Assembly (NCBI GenBank): GCA_000231825.2
Contig: JH720323.1
Span: forward strand, 585,825-649,824
Reading direction: 5' to 3'
DNA length: 64,000 bases
Source of the DNA: Tetrahymena elliotti 4EA
Taxonomy: Eukaryota > Ciliophora > Oligohymenophorea > Hymenostomatida > Tetrahymenidae
This document shows, piece by piece, positions 41,488 through 54,015 of this stretch; positions within the stretch are counted from its first letter, which is position 1; each line of letters starts with the position of its first letter. The translations under genes were made by a program, and so were the position numbers. The notes beneath the pieces were generated by a model. It searched no databases and was not told the origin of the DNA. It saw only the letters and a list, made by a program, of their open reading frames with translations.

Positions 41488-44049
41488 ATGAAGCTATCTG
41501 CTTACCAATTAAAGTAATAAACTTAATCAGGAGTTAATTTAGAAGCTTCTTTTGGTAATGGGACTCACAGCATTTCAAATGCCTCAGGCTCTTTACTTTC
41601 GTAGTTAAATAATTTTGGATCTTTCAAATAGTAGCATAAAGCACCTCAATAAAGTATAGTATTAAATGAAAATAAAGAAAATTCATCTCTTGAAAAAACA
41701 TAAACAAAATAAATTAAAGGAATTTTAAAAAATTCTACCAAATTTACAGATTCTAAATTAGCATCTGTTGCTACTTCTAAGGTTAATTAATTGAGCTAAA
41801 AAAGTGTTTAATAGAGTACGTTTTACTAAGGATAATCAACTCTAGGGGAATCAAATGTAAATGCTTTATTTTAATAAGATGATGCAAAAGATATTCTTTA
41901 AAGAGTTGATAATTTATTGTCTCAAAATTAATTATCCATTAAAAATCCTTCTCAGCTTTATATAAGCTAACCATTTATACAATAGAGTCAAATATCTAAT
42001 TATCAATAATTTTCTATCAGCTAGTAGTATTAATCATTACCTTCTTCATCATATATCTCAAGTTAAATGAAGCCATCAAATAATAATACTGACCTAAAGA
42101 GCTATATTAGCAATTTAGAAAGTAAAATTTTAAGGAAAAAGGAAAAAGATATTATTGAAATCAAAAAGAGTTATAAGTTAGCTGACAAGAAAAAGAGACA
42201 TATGAAAAGACGTAAAGACAGTAATAGTAGTATTTCAATTATTGAAGAAAAAGATTCAGATTAAGATTCCTCAAGTAACAGCAGTAGCAGCGGTAGTGAG
42301 AGTGATTCAAACGAAGAACGTTATAAAAGTAAATATACATCTAAAAGAAGAGCGAGTAGTAAAGTAAACTTAAGCAAAAAAGGAGTTGATCAAAAGAATT
42401 TTAAAGAAATGAGCAAGAGAAGCTAATCTTAAAATAATTTATAACAAGTGAAAGATTAAAAGCAGAAAACTGAGAATAAAATAGAATAAAATAAAAGAAA
42501 TAAATCTTCAAATGAAGAAAGAATTGATAAAAAACCAAAGATCAATAATAAGTAAAATCTTAAAGAAAATAGAAGAACAAGAGAAAATAATGATGATGAT
42601 TAATTGTCAATGTCAAGTTACTAGTCAAATATCACTCATAATGGGTTAAGGCTAAATAAGTAAACTAATTTTGCTACTGAACTTGTATTTTGTATTGTTT
42701 GTGAAGACTATATTCATGTAGAGAAAGTTGATGAGCATAGTAAATATTGTGAAGAAAATTAACAAATTTTAACATAAAGTAAACGTGTTGTAGAATAGCT
42801 TGACTAGAAGCATGCAGGCAATTAAAGCATTTCTAATGCTGCTGAGGGATTTCACTAATTAGAAAAGTTGAATTAAAAGCTTATGAAAATAAAAATTTAT
42901 TTGGAAGAAATGAAGATAAATCCTAATATTGTTAATGCCTCAAAAATAAGATAATATTCTTCTTTTGCTACTGAATGCTGTATGAATGTAATAGCTAACA
43001 ACTCACTAGCCAAGGAGATGGTATAAAGTCTTAATGATATTCAAATGCTCAATAAAAAAATTACAGACTTAGAAAACTTATCTAATAAAGCAGTCATTCT
43101 TGGTATTCTAGTTCTTTGTGATAAATTAAAAGACTTTACTAAAAAAAAGCTTGACATTATTGATAGTTAGAACTAAAATGACTTTGAATAGTATTACAAA
43201 TTTGCAAAGAACAATGATTAGTATGATACTAAAACTTAAATTGATGCATTTAGTGATGTCTCTTCCCTTAGGAATGGTACCTAAAATAATCTTCAATCTA
43301 CTCCAAGCACTTAAAATTAAGAAAAAAAGAAAATTAATATTGATATATTCTAGAGACAATAATCATAAGGAATGAAAAGATAAAACTCTGGAACTGAATC
43401 TTTATCTTCATATCAATAATTTAATTCATAAAATGACTTAGAAAGCTATTCTGTGTCCTCACAATCTCTTAGTAATTAAAAAAATGGGTTGTCATAAAAA
43501 TTTAATTAAAATATTTCTCAGCCAAAAGGTTTTAGCAATTAAATCTCAAATTTACCTACTCAAGCTGAAAAAGTTAAAAAACCCTTTTCTAAAATATTTT
43601 AAGAAGATAAACCAAGAGAATCATTATTTAAAATTCAATAAGTAACTCATGTTAATTACACATCAGTACCAATTAATTAAGTAAATTAGAATTAAATCCA
43701 AATACCTCAATCTCAATTGTAAGTCAAACCATAAGACAAATTTTAACACCAAAATTAACAGTAAATGTCAATAGTAAAAGTTTAAAATTAATAAATTTAA
43801 GAGTAATAGAAAATATAATCATACTAACCTCCTTTATAAAAGTAAGCCTCCTCATAATTATCGCTTGATACTGAAAAAAAGGAATTTTTTGAATTAGCTG
43901 TAAAAATTAAATAATAATATTCTACGAGCAAAGCAGTTTAATAAATTTTAGTAGTTGATCTCTATAATTAATTCTTAAATATGAGGCTGCCTATTTCTCA
44001 AGTAGAGAATTTCTTAACAAACACTTTTAACAATGCTGCCTAAAATTGA
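41488..44049 (+). CDS. Gln/Asn/Ser-rich protein with a C2HC zinc-binding motif
   Basis: Single exon, 2,562 nt, 853 residues from MKLSAYQLKQQ to a TGA at 44049. A zinc-ribbon-like motif FCIVCEDYIHVEKVDEHSKYC (Cys-x2-Cys..His-x3-Cys) sits near residues 400-421. Before it are a basic segment (KKKRHMKRRKD), a Ser-rich run (DSSSNSSSSGSESDS) and low-complexity sequence. After it is a helical segment of ~170 residues and a Gln-rich region, then a short conserved-looking C-terminus (KEFFELAVKIKQQYS, MRLPISQVENFL). Such small C2HC modules occur in several ciliate proteins, usually with regulatory domains. I do not recognise the family and assign no function. Confidence 0.75.
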
Positions 44050-44985
44050 ACTGAAGTGTTCAATATGAAAATAATATTTTATTAAATCAACAAACCCAAA
44101 AATAATTAAATTCTTAAATATTTTGTATTTTTATATCTTATCATTATATTCTTTAAAATTAGCATAATTATCTTTTGATCTCGTTTGTTAATTTAGCATG
44201 ATTTATATTTTAATTATAAGTAGAATTTAACTAATTTATAGTTTAAAACTTGTAAAAATAATTAAATTCTGTATTATTAAAAATTTATACTATTATATTT
44301 TAAAACATAAATACTATCAGCAAATTTAAAAAGTAGATATATCAACATAACTATCTTAAGATCGGATTTATCAACTTAATAAGTATTTATATTTTAATTT
44401 TAAGTTGAATTTTTCTCTTTTAAAATTTATTTTGATAAAAATTGATTTTATAAAAGTAAAATTAAATAATTGAAAACAAAACATATCATTGATGCTATTT
44501 AATTTAAAACTACTTTTTATTACAAACCAAACTGCCAAATTAAGATTATTTTATCTGTTAATTTTACAATCTTAAACCCAATCTACATGAAGAAAGATAT
44601 TTTATATTTTAATTACTAATTTTAATAAAATTCTTTAAATTTTTATGGTAAAAATGAACCCATGCTTAAAAGTTGTTGAAAATGAAATAAACTATTTTTA
44701 GATAATTAAAAAAATTTTTTAAGATAAAAGATTTTGGAAAAATAATAAAGATATTCTGAAGAAATTTAAAATAGGTTTGCATGTTTTGAGTCATAATTAT
44801 AAAAAAAATTGAATGGCATGATGAAATTTCAGAATAAGTTAAGTATTTTAATAGTAATATTGCTTTAAATTATCAGCTTTTATCATCAAAATCGAACAAA
44901 AATTATTAAAAATTTTTTAAAAAAAATTATAAATTTCATTTTTTGCAGACTTAATTGAGATCTATAAATTTAAAAATTAATAGAC
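44050..44985. other. intergenic spacer
   Basis: A/T-rich spacer between two plus-strand genes. Several TATATT/TTAATT-rich words, no coding frame, no RNA gene seen. Confidence 0.6.
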
Positions 44986-46043
44986 ATGCTTCCTTAGATT
45001 AATAAAATAGAAAGATTATCAAAAAAAGTATGGAGAATATTAGGTTTGAATCCTGGGTATTTATTTATAAATTACCATTAAATTATTGAATGAATAGTAT
45101 ACAATATGTTTTAATATTATTTTGCAAAAAAGACCTTTTACTCTTTAAGGAACAAATACCTATTTAATAGGAGAAGGAAAATATAGAACACTGATAGATT
45201 GTGGATAGAATGAAGATGGATATAGGGAGCTTTTAAAACAAGTAAATAATCTAATTCAACATTTTTAAAAGATTTAACAACATTTTAATCTATGTTTAAG
45301 GTATTAGATGAAACGCAAAGCTAAATTTCTTAGGTTATCTTTACTCATAACCACCCTGACCATACTTTAGGCATTAAAGATGTTCTTGAACTAAAATAAA
45401 ATTGCACCTTTAGAAAATATTTATATTTAGAAGAAGATAAATAACTTGAGTAAGAGTATGGATTTAAGTATGAACCAAATACTTTTTATGATTAGGAAAT
45501 AATTAAAGCTGATGATCACACACTTTAAGTAATTTTTTAATTAGTAGCAAAAGAGATTATCTTAAATTTTAAAATAAACAGGTTATAACTACTCCTGGTC
45601 ATTGTACAGATCACGTTTGTTTTTATCTTTTAGAAGAAAAAACTCTTTTTAGTGGAGACTTTATATTATCAGGATCAAGTAATGTTATCAGAAATTTAAA
45701 GGACTAAATGAATTCTTTCAAAAAGTGCCTAAGTTTAGAAGTTGAAAATATCTATTCTGCTCATGGTATAGCTATTACAGGAAAAGAAGATTCTTAAAAA
45801 ACAATGTAAGAATAGATGTAACATCGTTAAATGAGAGAAGATAAAATAAAAGCAGCAATTAAATAACTAGGAACTTGTAATTCTAACTAAATATTAGGAA
45901 TTGTATATCCAGGTTTATCTGAAAATTTAGTTAATGGAGCACTTCATAATATTTCTGTTCATATTGCTAAATTAATAGAAGATAAAGTTGTTATTAAATT
46001 AGAAAATGACCAGTATAAATGGTTAGAGGAACCCAGCTTGTGA
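44986..46043 (+). CDS. LACTB2: LACTB2-like metallo-beta-lactamase-fold endoribonuclease
   Basis: Exons 44986-45056, 45133-45241, 45301-45528 and 45582-46043 give 870 nt, 289 residues, TGA stop. Near the N-terminus VWRILGLNPGPFTLQGTNTY is nearly identical in pattern to animal LACTB2. The metal-binding set is complete: THNHPDH (HxHxDH motif), TTPGHCTDH (His), FSGDFIL (Asp) and YSAHG (His). The C-terminal helical part (MREDKIKAAIKQL, NISVHIAKLIEDK) matches the LACTB2 winged-helix-like tail. Family members are single-strand-specific endoribonucleases; the animal enzyme is mitochondrial. No clear mitochondrial presequence is visible here, so location is open. Length equals the family's usual ~288 residues. 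Confidence 0.92.
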
Positions 46044-46585
46044 AAAAAAGATGGTTTGTAAATAATAACTTAACAATTAGATAAGGTTATAAGTTAAAAT
46101 ATTTATTTTTTCTTACCTATATTTTTTGTTGTTTGCTTTTAGTTTTTGATGGATGTTAAAATCAAAAAATAAATAATAATAATTCATATCAAATCATTTT
46201 TTTCATTATTTGCTTTAAGTTTTTGATGGATGTCAAATAAATTATGCTCATTCAAACAACTTTATATTTTTTGTTGTTTGATATTTATTTTTGATGAATA
46301 TTACTGTAAAAAAACAAATTATTACTCTTCCTTATCAATTTATGTTTAATTAATTTAAAAATAGAAATTTTCATTATATTTGATTTTTTAAAATATTTTA
46401 AAAGATTAATGAGTGAATCGAAGTTAAATAACAGTTCAGTAGCAGTTAATATTGATTAATTTATTTATGATAACAAATTCAAAAAACAAAAATATAAAAT
46501 AAAAAATATCTTGCCTGGTTATTTAGTATTGTTTAATTTTTTTAATAAGATTTATTTTTGAATAATAGCTTAAATATAAATATAA
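46044..46585. other. intergenic spacer with degenerate tandem repeat
   Basis: Downstream of LACTB2. It contains the repeat listed at 46121-46303; otherwise A/T-rich without a gene. Confidence 0.6.
46121..46303. repeat. three degenerate tandem repeats
   Basis: Copies near 46121-46160, 46196-46236 and 46265-46303, spaced ~70-75 bp. Each carries a TTTTTTGTTGTTTG or TTTTCATTATTTG block followed by TTTTTGATGGATGT or a close variant. Similarity is in the core; the spacers differ. Confidence 0.6.
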
Positions 46586-47926
46586 ATGCAATACTCTTCA
46601 TATTACTAGTCACCAAGTTTAAAGGAATAAACTAACATATAAAGGCAATTTTTAGCAAATTATAGTAATTTAGGCTATTCTAGTCCTTAACTTACTGAAA
46701 CACCTACCAGTAATTACTAATTCTAAAGACACTATGAAGCATACCCATATTATTATAATAAATATTATGATAACTATCCCTATTCGCTACCTCCTAAGTA
46801 GCCTGAGTTATATCAATCTAGATACCCACATGTTGCAATTAATTAGGAAGACAATTTTATGAAATCAAATAGTACCATATTAGATAATAAACCACCTCGT
46901 ACTTATACAAGCACTTATAATGTTATATATAAATGTGGTGAATAATTAGAGAATAAATTTAAAAAAGAAGATTTAAGCAAAAGTCTTACTAATTTTGAGT
47001 AAAGTAGAATAAGCTAGCAATATAAATAACCTTCTTATCTTGATTCTGGTGTATACAATAATTATTATGCAGATCACTCTGACTAAGAAACAAGAGAATA
47101 ACTGTTAAAAACTGTTTATAGAGAGCAGAATAATGAACTAAGAGATCAAATAGTTTTTATATTTAAAGAAATGATTCTATTTGAAAGAGAGGTAGAAAAT
47201 ATAAAATAAAGTTTATGCAAGCAAAAAGATATTTCGTTTGATTAGATCTTTAAAATATTTGATTTGGAGCTCAATAATTAAGTTACTCCTTTTGAGTTAG
47301 ATAGAGGATTGAAAAATTTAAAAATATTTGCCGACAAGATAGATATATATTTATTAGCAATAAGGTATTCGAAGTATGGAAGAGATACAATGAAGTAAAG
47401 AATCAATATTATCTTTAATTATAATTAATTAATTAATTATCTCTATGAAATAAATAGTGTTGAAGATTTCTTTTAAATGTTAGAGCCATCAAAGCAAGAT
47501 AACGAATATGCACATGTTTATTAGGATAAGAACATTTTATTTAATGTAAATATAAATAATAAATGTAATATAAATATTTTAATTTTTAATAAATTTAAAT
47601 AGGATTTATGTGACCTTTCTTAATCTTATATTATAAAACTCTTTAAGATGCTGCTCAACTAAGAAAGTGCTGTTTAGTATTATTGTAAAGAAATTTAGAA
47701 TAAAGGGTTGAACTTAGAAGAAATTTATAAAGTTTTTGATCCTTAAAATAGTAAAAATGTATAAAAATAAGATTTCTTTTAATGGATAAAAGAAAATGGA
47801 ATTTATGTTAATGAAAATGAGTTTAAAAAATTCTTTTAAAGGTTTGATAGAAATAACTTAGGGGCTATACATTAAATGGATTTTGTCAATGAATTAACAC
47901 CTAAATATTACAAAAAAAGTATTTGA
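46586..47926 (+). CDS. protein with degenerate EF-hands
   Basis: Two exons, 46586-47545 and 47603-47926; 1,284 nt, 427 residues, TGA stop. The N-terminal ~150 residues are Tyr/Gln/Ser-rich (YPYYYNKYYDNYPYS). From about residue 175 a helix is followed by an EF-hand-like FKIFDLELNNQVTPFELDRG and RYSKYGRDTMKQ region that has lost most calcium ligands. A second pair near the C-terminus (IYKVFDPQNSKNVQKQDF, RFDRNNLGAIHQMDF) is closer to consensus, with Asp, Asn, Gly and Ile in place but Asp at loop position 12. It probably folds as an EF-hand pair with weak or no calcium binding. The exact family is not recognised. Confidence 0.75.
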
Positions 47927-48210
47927 TTTATGTTTCATCTGTAAATTATTGAGATATTTTACAAGAAGAACACTAAAAATTTATAATAGAAAAGTATTTT
48001 TATAAAATTAAATGATTTTTTCCAAATTAGCAATCGTTTTGTTTAAAATTATTTCAAATATAATTAAACATAAATCCAATTATTTTTAAAGTGAAAAAAC
48101 TTCAATAATTATTTAAAAATAATGTGATATTGAAATTTCCTATACTATTATTTAATCAGCTACGATTTAATTATTACTATTTAAAATAAACATAATTTTT
48201 TAAAAAGTAA
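47927..48210. other. short intergenic spacer
   Basis: 284 bp of A/T-rich sequence between two plus-strand genes. Nothing recognisable. Confidence 0.6.
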
Positions 48211-50739
48211 ATGAAAACTGTCCAGATGAATTCTTCTTAAAAAAATTTTAATACGGAAGGAAGTCGTCTTCAAAAAAATGTAAAATTAGCAGAGAAAATA
48301 CAAAGACCAAGTAGCCAAACAGCATCTTAAAAAAAAGAGATATCTAAAGAAGATTTTAAGTCATTTTTAGATAATCTTTCATCAAAATATTAGACTTCTT
48401 AGTAATTTCCTCCATTTTAGGGAAAGAATGAAACTTAAGGTTAAAAGTAAATAGGTGATAACTAAAAGGGTATTAATTTCAAGGCTCATCAAGATGAATA
48501 TCAAGAAATATAAGAAGATTATGAAGAAGACTTTGAAAGTTCTTACATAGATAGTTAAATGAATAGCAATTAGCATATACAAAATAAATATAAAAGTACA
48601 AGTATTAGAAGTGCAAAAGAGAGTCAGGTTTAAAATAAAGATGCAAAGTAAAAGTAGATGCAAAAATACCAAGAAAATGAACAAAAGGGATTCTATTCCA
48701 AATTTATTAAATTCAATGAAAATGATTAATATTTTAAGATAAGTGATTAAGATAAACTTAAGAATGCATAATAGAGGAGTTAGAGTAGAGAAAAAAAAGA
48801 CCTAAAGTAGTAGATAACATTGCAAAATAAACAAAGCAATTATTAATTATAATATGCTTTAACATCTTATCCTGAACAAGGAAGCAAAAATTTTACTCTA
48901 CCATCTAAGCCTACTACTATGGGTTTATTAAAGTAAAAAAAAGAAAATTAAAAGTAATTATTAGGTTAATAAGAAATAATGAAACAGTAAACCCAGCCTT
49001 TTTTATAAGCTTAATAAAATGAATCACTTTTTTAAGAAGGAAGCGACATATAACCTATTATAAATATTCAATACAATAAAAATTAAGATTTTGTAAATAA
49101 AAAATCTATAACTTTTCCAAATACATTAAACTCACCATCAAATAGCAGTAACATCAACTACATTAATAATTAGTAAGCTTATAATAGCTAGCCGGCATTT
49201 AGGATAAGGAAATCAGAGTCAGCTACTCTAAGACACACTCCCAAATAAGCATTTTTTAGAGCTATTTAAAATAATATAAATAAATATCCTACAGAAAAGA
49301 ACACTTAAATGATAAAAAACAGCAATGTATTGATAGGAGATGTCTTTAAAATCAGTGATAAAGAGACAAAAAGTGAATAAAAAGCTGTAGAAGAGACTTT
49401 ATTTATTAAAATTTAGAATTTAAAAGTGCAAAAAAATGAGTTAGTTTAAGAAAATAATTAAGTTAGGGAAAAAATTGTTAATCTTGAGAGAGAAGTTAAA
49501 TAAATGAGTGCATAATTGAGTAGATGGAATATTGAGAATAGAATGGTATTTGATGAAGCAGTAGAGCCATATATTGAAGCATAAAGCTGTAATAAAGTAT
49601 ATGAAGATCCAAATTTTTACCTAACTTCACTGAGATAGAAGGTTAAAGAGATGAAATCAGAGATAACTTAGCTAGATAATTAAATAAAAGAATATAATGA
49701 AACATTAAGAAATATTAGAACAGATATAAGAGCAGATTAGAGACAAACAGAAATAGAAAAAGAGCTTATGATTGAATTTTAATTATATAAAGAGTAATTG
49801 ATATAAATCAATAAGGAATAAGATGAATAAGGTTAAGATAAGAAGAAACTTTAGGAAAGTAAGTAAAATGAAAAGAAAGAACTCATTAATTAAAGGGATC
49901 AGCTTTTAAAGTAAATTTAAAAGGTAAAAGATGATAATAAAACGATCATGATAGAAATATCTCTATAAATGGAGTTATAAGAGGAGCATGATTAATAAAT
50001 ATCTAAATTAGAGAAAAAAGCTTAGTAAAGACAAAATAAGTTATATCAACTAAGATAAGAAATAGTTAATAAATCACCTGAAGATTTGCAAAAGTAAAAA
50101 ATAATGCTAAAAGAAAAAAATATTTAAATGGAAGAAGAAAAGAAAATAAGAAATGCTGATCAATAAAATTCTTTAATTTAAACTTAATTTGAGAAACTGA
50201 ACTCTTTAAAATTCGATTTTCAAGAGTTCCGTAGAAAATAAATTTTAGAACAATAGGAAAAGAATAAAGTTAATAAAGAATTAGATAATTTAATTTAAAA
50301 ACTCAAATCTGATTACATTAAAGTTTAATCCTAAATTATAAAAAAGAAAAAAATCTTGAAAAACTATTAATAAAACAATTAAATTCATCCAGATTAATTA
50401 TAACATTTAAATTTAGAGTAAGAAGAAGAATATAAATTTATTGATGAAGAAGAAGAAGATTTAAATGGAGAGTAATTTAGTAGATAACCAAGTTAAAAAA
50501 AATTAAACTCAAGACATAGTTCAAAAAATCCAAGTTATGTCTCTTTTAAACAACCATTAAATTAAAATAACCCAATAAGCTTAGCAAAACTTAATCCACA
50601 ATCTCAATAAAGTTTAGTAACAGCTCATTAATCCTTATGCTCTACAGATTAAAGTAATTACGGGGAAAGCCAAAAATCTAAATACAATAATGATGAGCCT
50701 ATCTCTATTATTTATGGAGTTCAAACAATTGAAGTTTGA
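48211..50739 (+). CDS. large Gln/Lys-rich coiled-coil protein
   Basis: Single exon, 2,529 nt, 842 residues from MKTVQMNSSQK to a TGA at 50739. The first ~400 residues are low complexity with an acidic run (EDYEEDFESSYIDS). Roughly residues 405-735 form a long heptad-type coiled coil with few breaks (for example EKIVNLEREVKQM and LRQKVKEMKSEITQL). The tail is acidic then Ser/Gln-rich and ends IIYGVQTIEV. It looks structural, possibly cytoskeletal, but no motif identifies it. No function assigned. Confidence 0.75.
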
Positions 50740-52479
50740 AAAATAGTTTTTTATTTTTAAACATTAATTATTAATCTAGTAAACTTTTTATAACTGGAGG
50801 TTTGTCATAAAAACTTATAGATATTTTTGAAAATGTTTTGTTAAAAATTGATATATTTATAAAAAAATTTTTTTTTATAAACAAATTATAAGGAAAAAAA
50901 CAAAAACAAATATTTTAAAAAAATGTTTTGACGTTTTTGTTAAAGATTTGATGTAATCTAAATAATTTTTAATTTTAAATAAAAAATAAATTTATTTAAA
51001 AATATTTTTATTATGTTTTATAATTAAATGAGAAAGATACTGTTAGTACTTTTGATATGAGAATTCTATATCAAGAGAAATTCTAATTAAGATTAAAAAT
51101 TATTATTTTGATTCTCTTATATTAGAATGAAATTAAAAAAAATATTTTCTTAGAAAACATAATCTAATTTTTTGTTTTTTCAAAATTTTGTCATAAAAAT
51201 TAGTCTACACTTAAAAGGTTTATCGGGTAATTAATTTTATTTGAAAAGATTAATTTCTGATTGTGTTTGCAAAAAATTATAAAAAAACGATAGAGAATAA
51301 GAAGATGGTCAAGTATTTCTCGAAGAAGAATTTATGTATAACAGAAAAATGAGCATTTAATAAAATATTTATTTTAAATTTAATGTAATTTATCTTATTA
51401 TTTATGTTATAAAAGCTATTTTAAAATTTTAAATCAATATAATTTCACAGAATTAATACAAAAAATTGTTATATTTCTAAAAAAGAGAAAATTTTAATAT
51501 TAAATATAGTGAATTTTTTGATAAGCTAATTTTTAAGCAAAATAATTCTTTTTTCTCTCTTATTCAAGAGCACTGACGGTAATGGTAAAATGAATTAAAT
51601 TTGAATAGATTTTTCAAATTAAATCGATTCTTATTTTGCTAAATCATTTATCAAAATATGTTAAAAGAATTTTTTTTATTATTGCAAATGCATTTATTCA
51701 GATACTAAGAAAAAGAATAAATAAATCAATATTGAAAAAAATAGTTTTGTTATAAACTAATATCAAAATTTTTTGTCAAAAAAGATAAGAAAATAATTAA
51801 CCCCTCTATTTTACTTAAATAAATAAATAATCAATATTTATTACAAGAATATTTTTTCATTCAAAATCATTAATTTAAAAAATTAGGAATTAAGTGTTTA
51901 GATATGATTTGTTTAATCTCCAACCAAAAATATTTTAAAATCTAAAATATAAGTTTATTTCATTACTTCTTCATCAATTATGAATAAATAATATTTATCA
52001 AACTTTTCAATTAATTGAATGACTTCTTATGAAGTATACCTTTTTTGATTAGTAATTAATTATGTTTTTTTTAATTATGTAAAACATACTTTGTTAAATT
52101 AGTGTGAAAATCTTATCAAAGTAGAATAATTAATTATGCATTTATAAATCTTCAAAAAATTTAATAAAATAAATTATTATAATTGAATAGCTGGTTATTA
52201 TCTTGAAGGTTATGTTACTTTTTTTTGATGAAAAATAGTGATAAATGTTAGATCATTTAATATTTAATTTAATTAAATATTGTAAAAATAATTGTGTAAA
52301 GTAATTTATATGTAGGTGTATTTAATATCAGTCAAAAATGATGAATTAAAAAGCGAGATGTGTAAGTTTTACTAAAAGTAACTATTTTCTAGAATAAATC
52401 GAGAAAAAATATAAATTTTAACAATCAAACAAAAATAAAAAATAAAATATAAGTTCTTTGATTCTCATATTTATCTCAC
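50740..52479. other. long gene-free stretch
   Basis: About 1.7 kb between convergent 3' ends (coiled-coil gene and GST). Only very short frames occur, for example an ATG at about 51304 giving 15 codons. A short palindromic word pair around 51060-51090 (AGAATTCTATATCAAGAGAAATTCT-like, imperfect) could fold but is not a recognised RNA. Otherwise nothing. Confidence 0.55.
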
Positions 52480-53202
52480 TCACAACTTTGTATTATTTTA
52501 CAAAAACTATTTATTGTACTCTACTATAAACTTATCACTCTATAAGAATGCTTTAGGTCTAGCAAAGAATGTAAGAAGTTTTTGGTATTTGTCTGATCTG
52601 ACATATTCTTTAATTCTAGGAAGATTATGAAAATCTTACAAGAATTTTTCAAAAGTAGAAAGATGCTAGTCAAAAAGTTCTGAATCTAAGTGCTTAAAAA
52701 GTAGCAAAATCTCTACAAACTCAAAATCAGCAATAGTAAGATAAGGTAGTAGGAATTATTTGTCTCCTCTAATGTCTTTAAAGTCAAGCATTTTTGGTAG
52801 GATAGTTAGTAAGGTATCTCTCTTTACTTTGTGAACATCTGGGTTGAAATGAAGTGCTTTTAAGACATCTCTTAAATCATTCATTACACTGAGCATTTAA
52901 TCAACAAAGATTTCATCTTATTCTTTACCAAGAAGATCTTTGAATTATGAGAAACGCTTTAATAAATATTTAATAATAGAGCAAGTTTCTGTTAATACTC
53001 CATCTTTAGTTTGTAGATATGGAAGGTTAGAGAAAGGTTTAATAGTCTTTTTGTCTTTTACATACCACTCATCTGGATTATCGTAGGAATAGTATTTCTA
53101 TTCAAAAGGAATACCCATGTACTCTAGCAAAAACTTTAGTGGTTATGGACGACCTCTGTAGTCCCAATAGCCAAGAATTATTTTGTCTTCAGTATTTGAC
53201 AT
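52480..53202 (-). CDS. glutathione S-transferase (mu/sigma-like)
   Basis: Single exon, 723 nt, 240 residues, TGA stop. The N-terminus ILGYWDYRGRPQPLKFLLEY is the classic GST domain 1 start, with the catalytic Tyr in YWDYRG as in mu-class enzymes. SNLPYLQTKDGVLTETCSII contains the cis-Pro and the Glu-Thr/Ser that bind the glutathione gamma-glutamyl group. The helical C-terminal domain carries PYLTIADFEF, the usual GST N-capping box. It conjugates glutathione to electrophiles in the cytosol. Length is 15-20 residues longer than typical because of a tail (SDKFIVEYNKQFLQ). Bases are less A/T-biased than neighbours, suggesting high expression. The start lies 150 bp from the divergent gene at 53353. 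Confidence 0.93.
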
Positions 53203-53352
53203 TAACTTAATTTTTAAATAACCCTAATTATTTTTTTAATTTGTAATATTAATTATATCAGGAGAAACATATCTATTAAGATTTAATAAAAATTTAGATA
53301 AAAATTTTAATATAAACTAGATCAGGGAGATTAATAGAGTTTTTATAGAAAG
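53203..53352. promoter_or_regulatory. short divergent promoter region
   Basis: Only 150 bp separate the start codons of the GST (minus) and the single-TM protein (plus), so both promoters must lie here. No specific factor site is recognisable. Confidence 0.5.
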
Positions 53353-54015
53353 ATGGAAGAATATCGCTAGAAAATGCAAGAAAAGTTCTAACAAGAATAA
53401 GATGTAAAGCAGCAAAAGTTAAAATTAGAATTAGCAAGAATTCCATGAAATTAATTTTAATTTATTTCAAAAATGGATATAAAAGTTCTTTGTTTGGATC
53501 TAAATTATTTAGCAGTTAAAGTACCAATTATTAGTAGCAAATTCAACAACAGAAATCATATGAAATGCAAAATATCAATCCTAACTTAAATAATGAATAA
53601 GTATACAATGTAAATCTATTTTTGCTTTATTTAAATTTAAATTTAAGCTATAAATATTATTTAGCAAACGTAACATACTTTCAATATAGTCATCTTAAGT
53701 ATTCTTATCACATATTAGTGAATAAACTTATAATGTACAAAACTATGGAGAAAACAACAACTTATAATGCTAAGGTGAGCTTAAATGATTCATTATATTT
53801 ACAATTAAATGAATAAAATAGTTTAAAAAGTTTTATATTTTATGTAATTAAAAGAGGGCTAATAATACATGAATTTAGAGGCTATTGAATAACCTTAATC
53901 AAATGAGTAGAAGTTTTCTTTCTTTCATAAAATGAATCCAAATACAAAGATATTATTTATTGTTAATTTAATAATAATTGGTCTGATTCTAATTATTTTT
54001 TTTGCATCTTATTGA
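53353..54015 (+). CDS. small single-TM (tail-anchored) protein
   Basis: Exons 53353-53417, 53486-53609 and 53881-54015 keep frame: 324 nt, 107 residues, TGA stop. It starts MEEYRQKMQEKFQQEQ, a charged helix, followed by a Gln/Asn/Ser-rich linker. The C-terminal end is one hydrophobic helix (ILFIVNLIIIGLILIIFF) followed by ASY, typical of tail-anchored proteins. There are no SNARE heptads long enough to call it a SNARE. The first intron begins GTTAAA, weaker than its neighbours, and the second ends TTTAGAG, so the exon edges are less certain than elsewhere. Family not recognised. Confidence 0.6.

Noticed and set aside
48382..48684. Hydrophobic minus-strand frame of 100 residues
   Set aside because: Antisense shadow of the Gln/Lys-rich coiled-coil gene at 48211-50739.
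51304..51350. ATG frame beginning MVKYF, resembling a ribosomal protein start
   Set aside because: Only 15 codons before TGA and no continuation or splice site that adds a conserved sequence.
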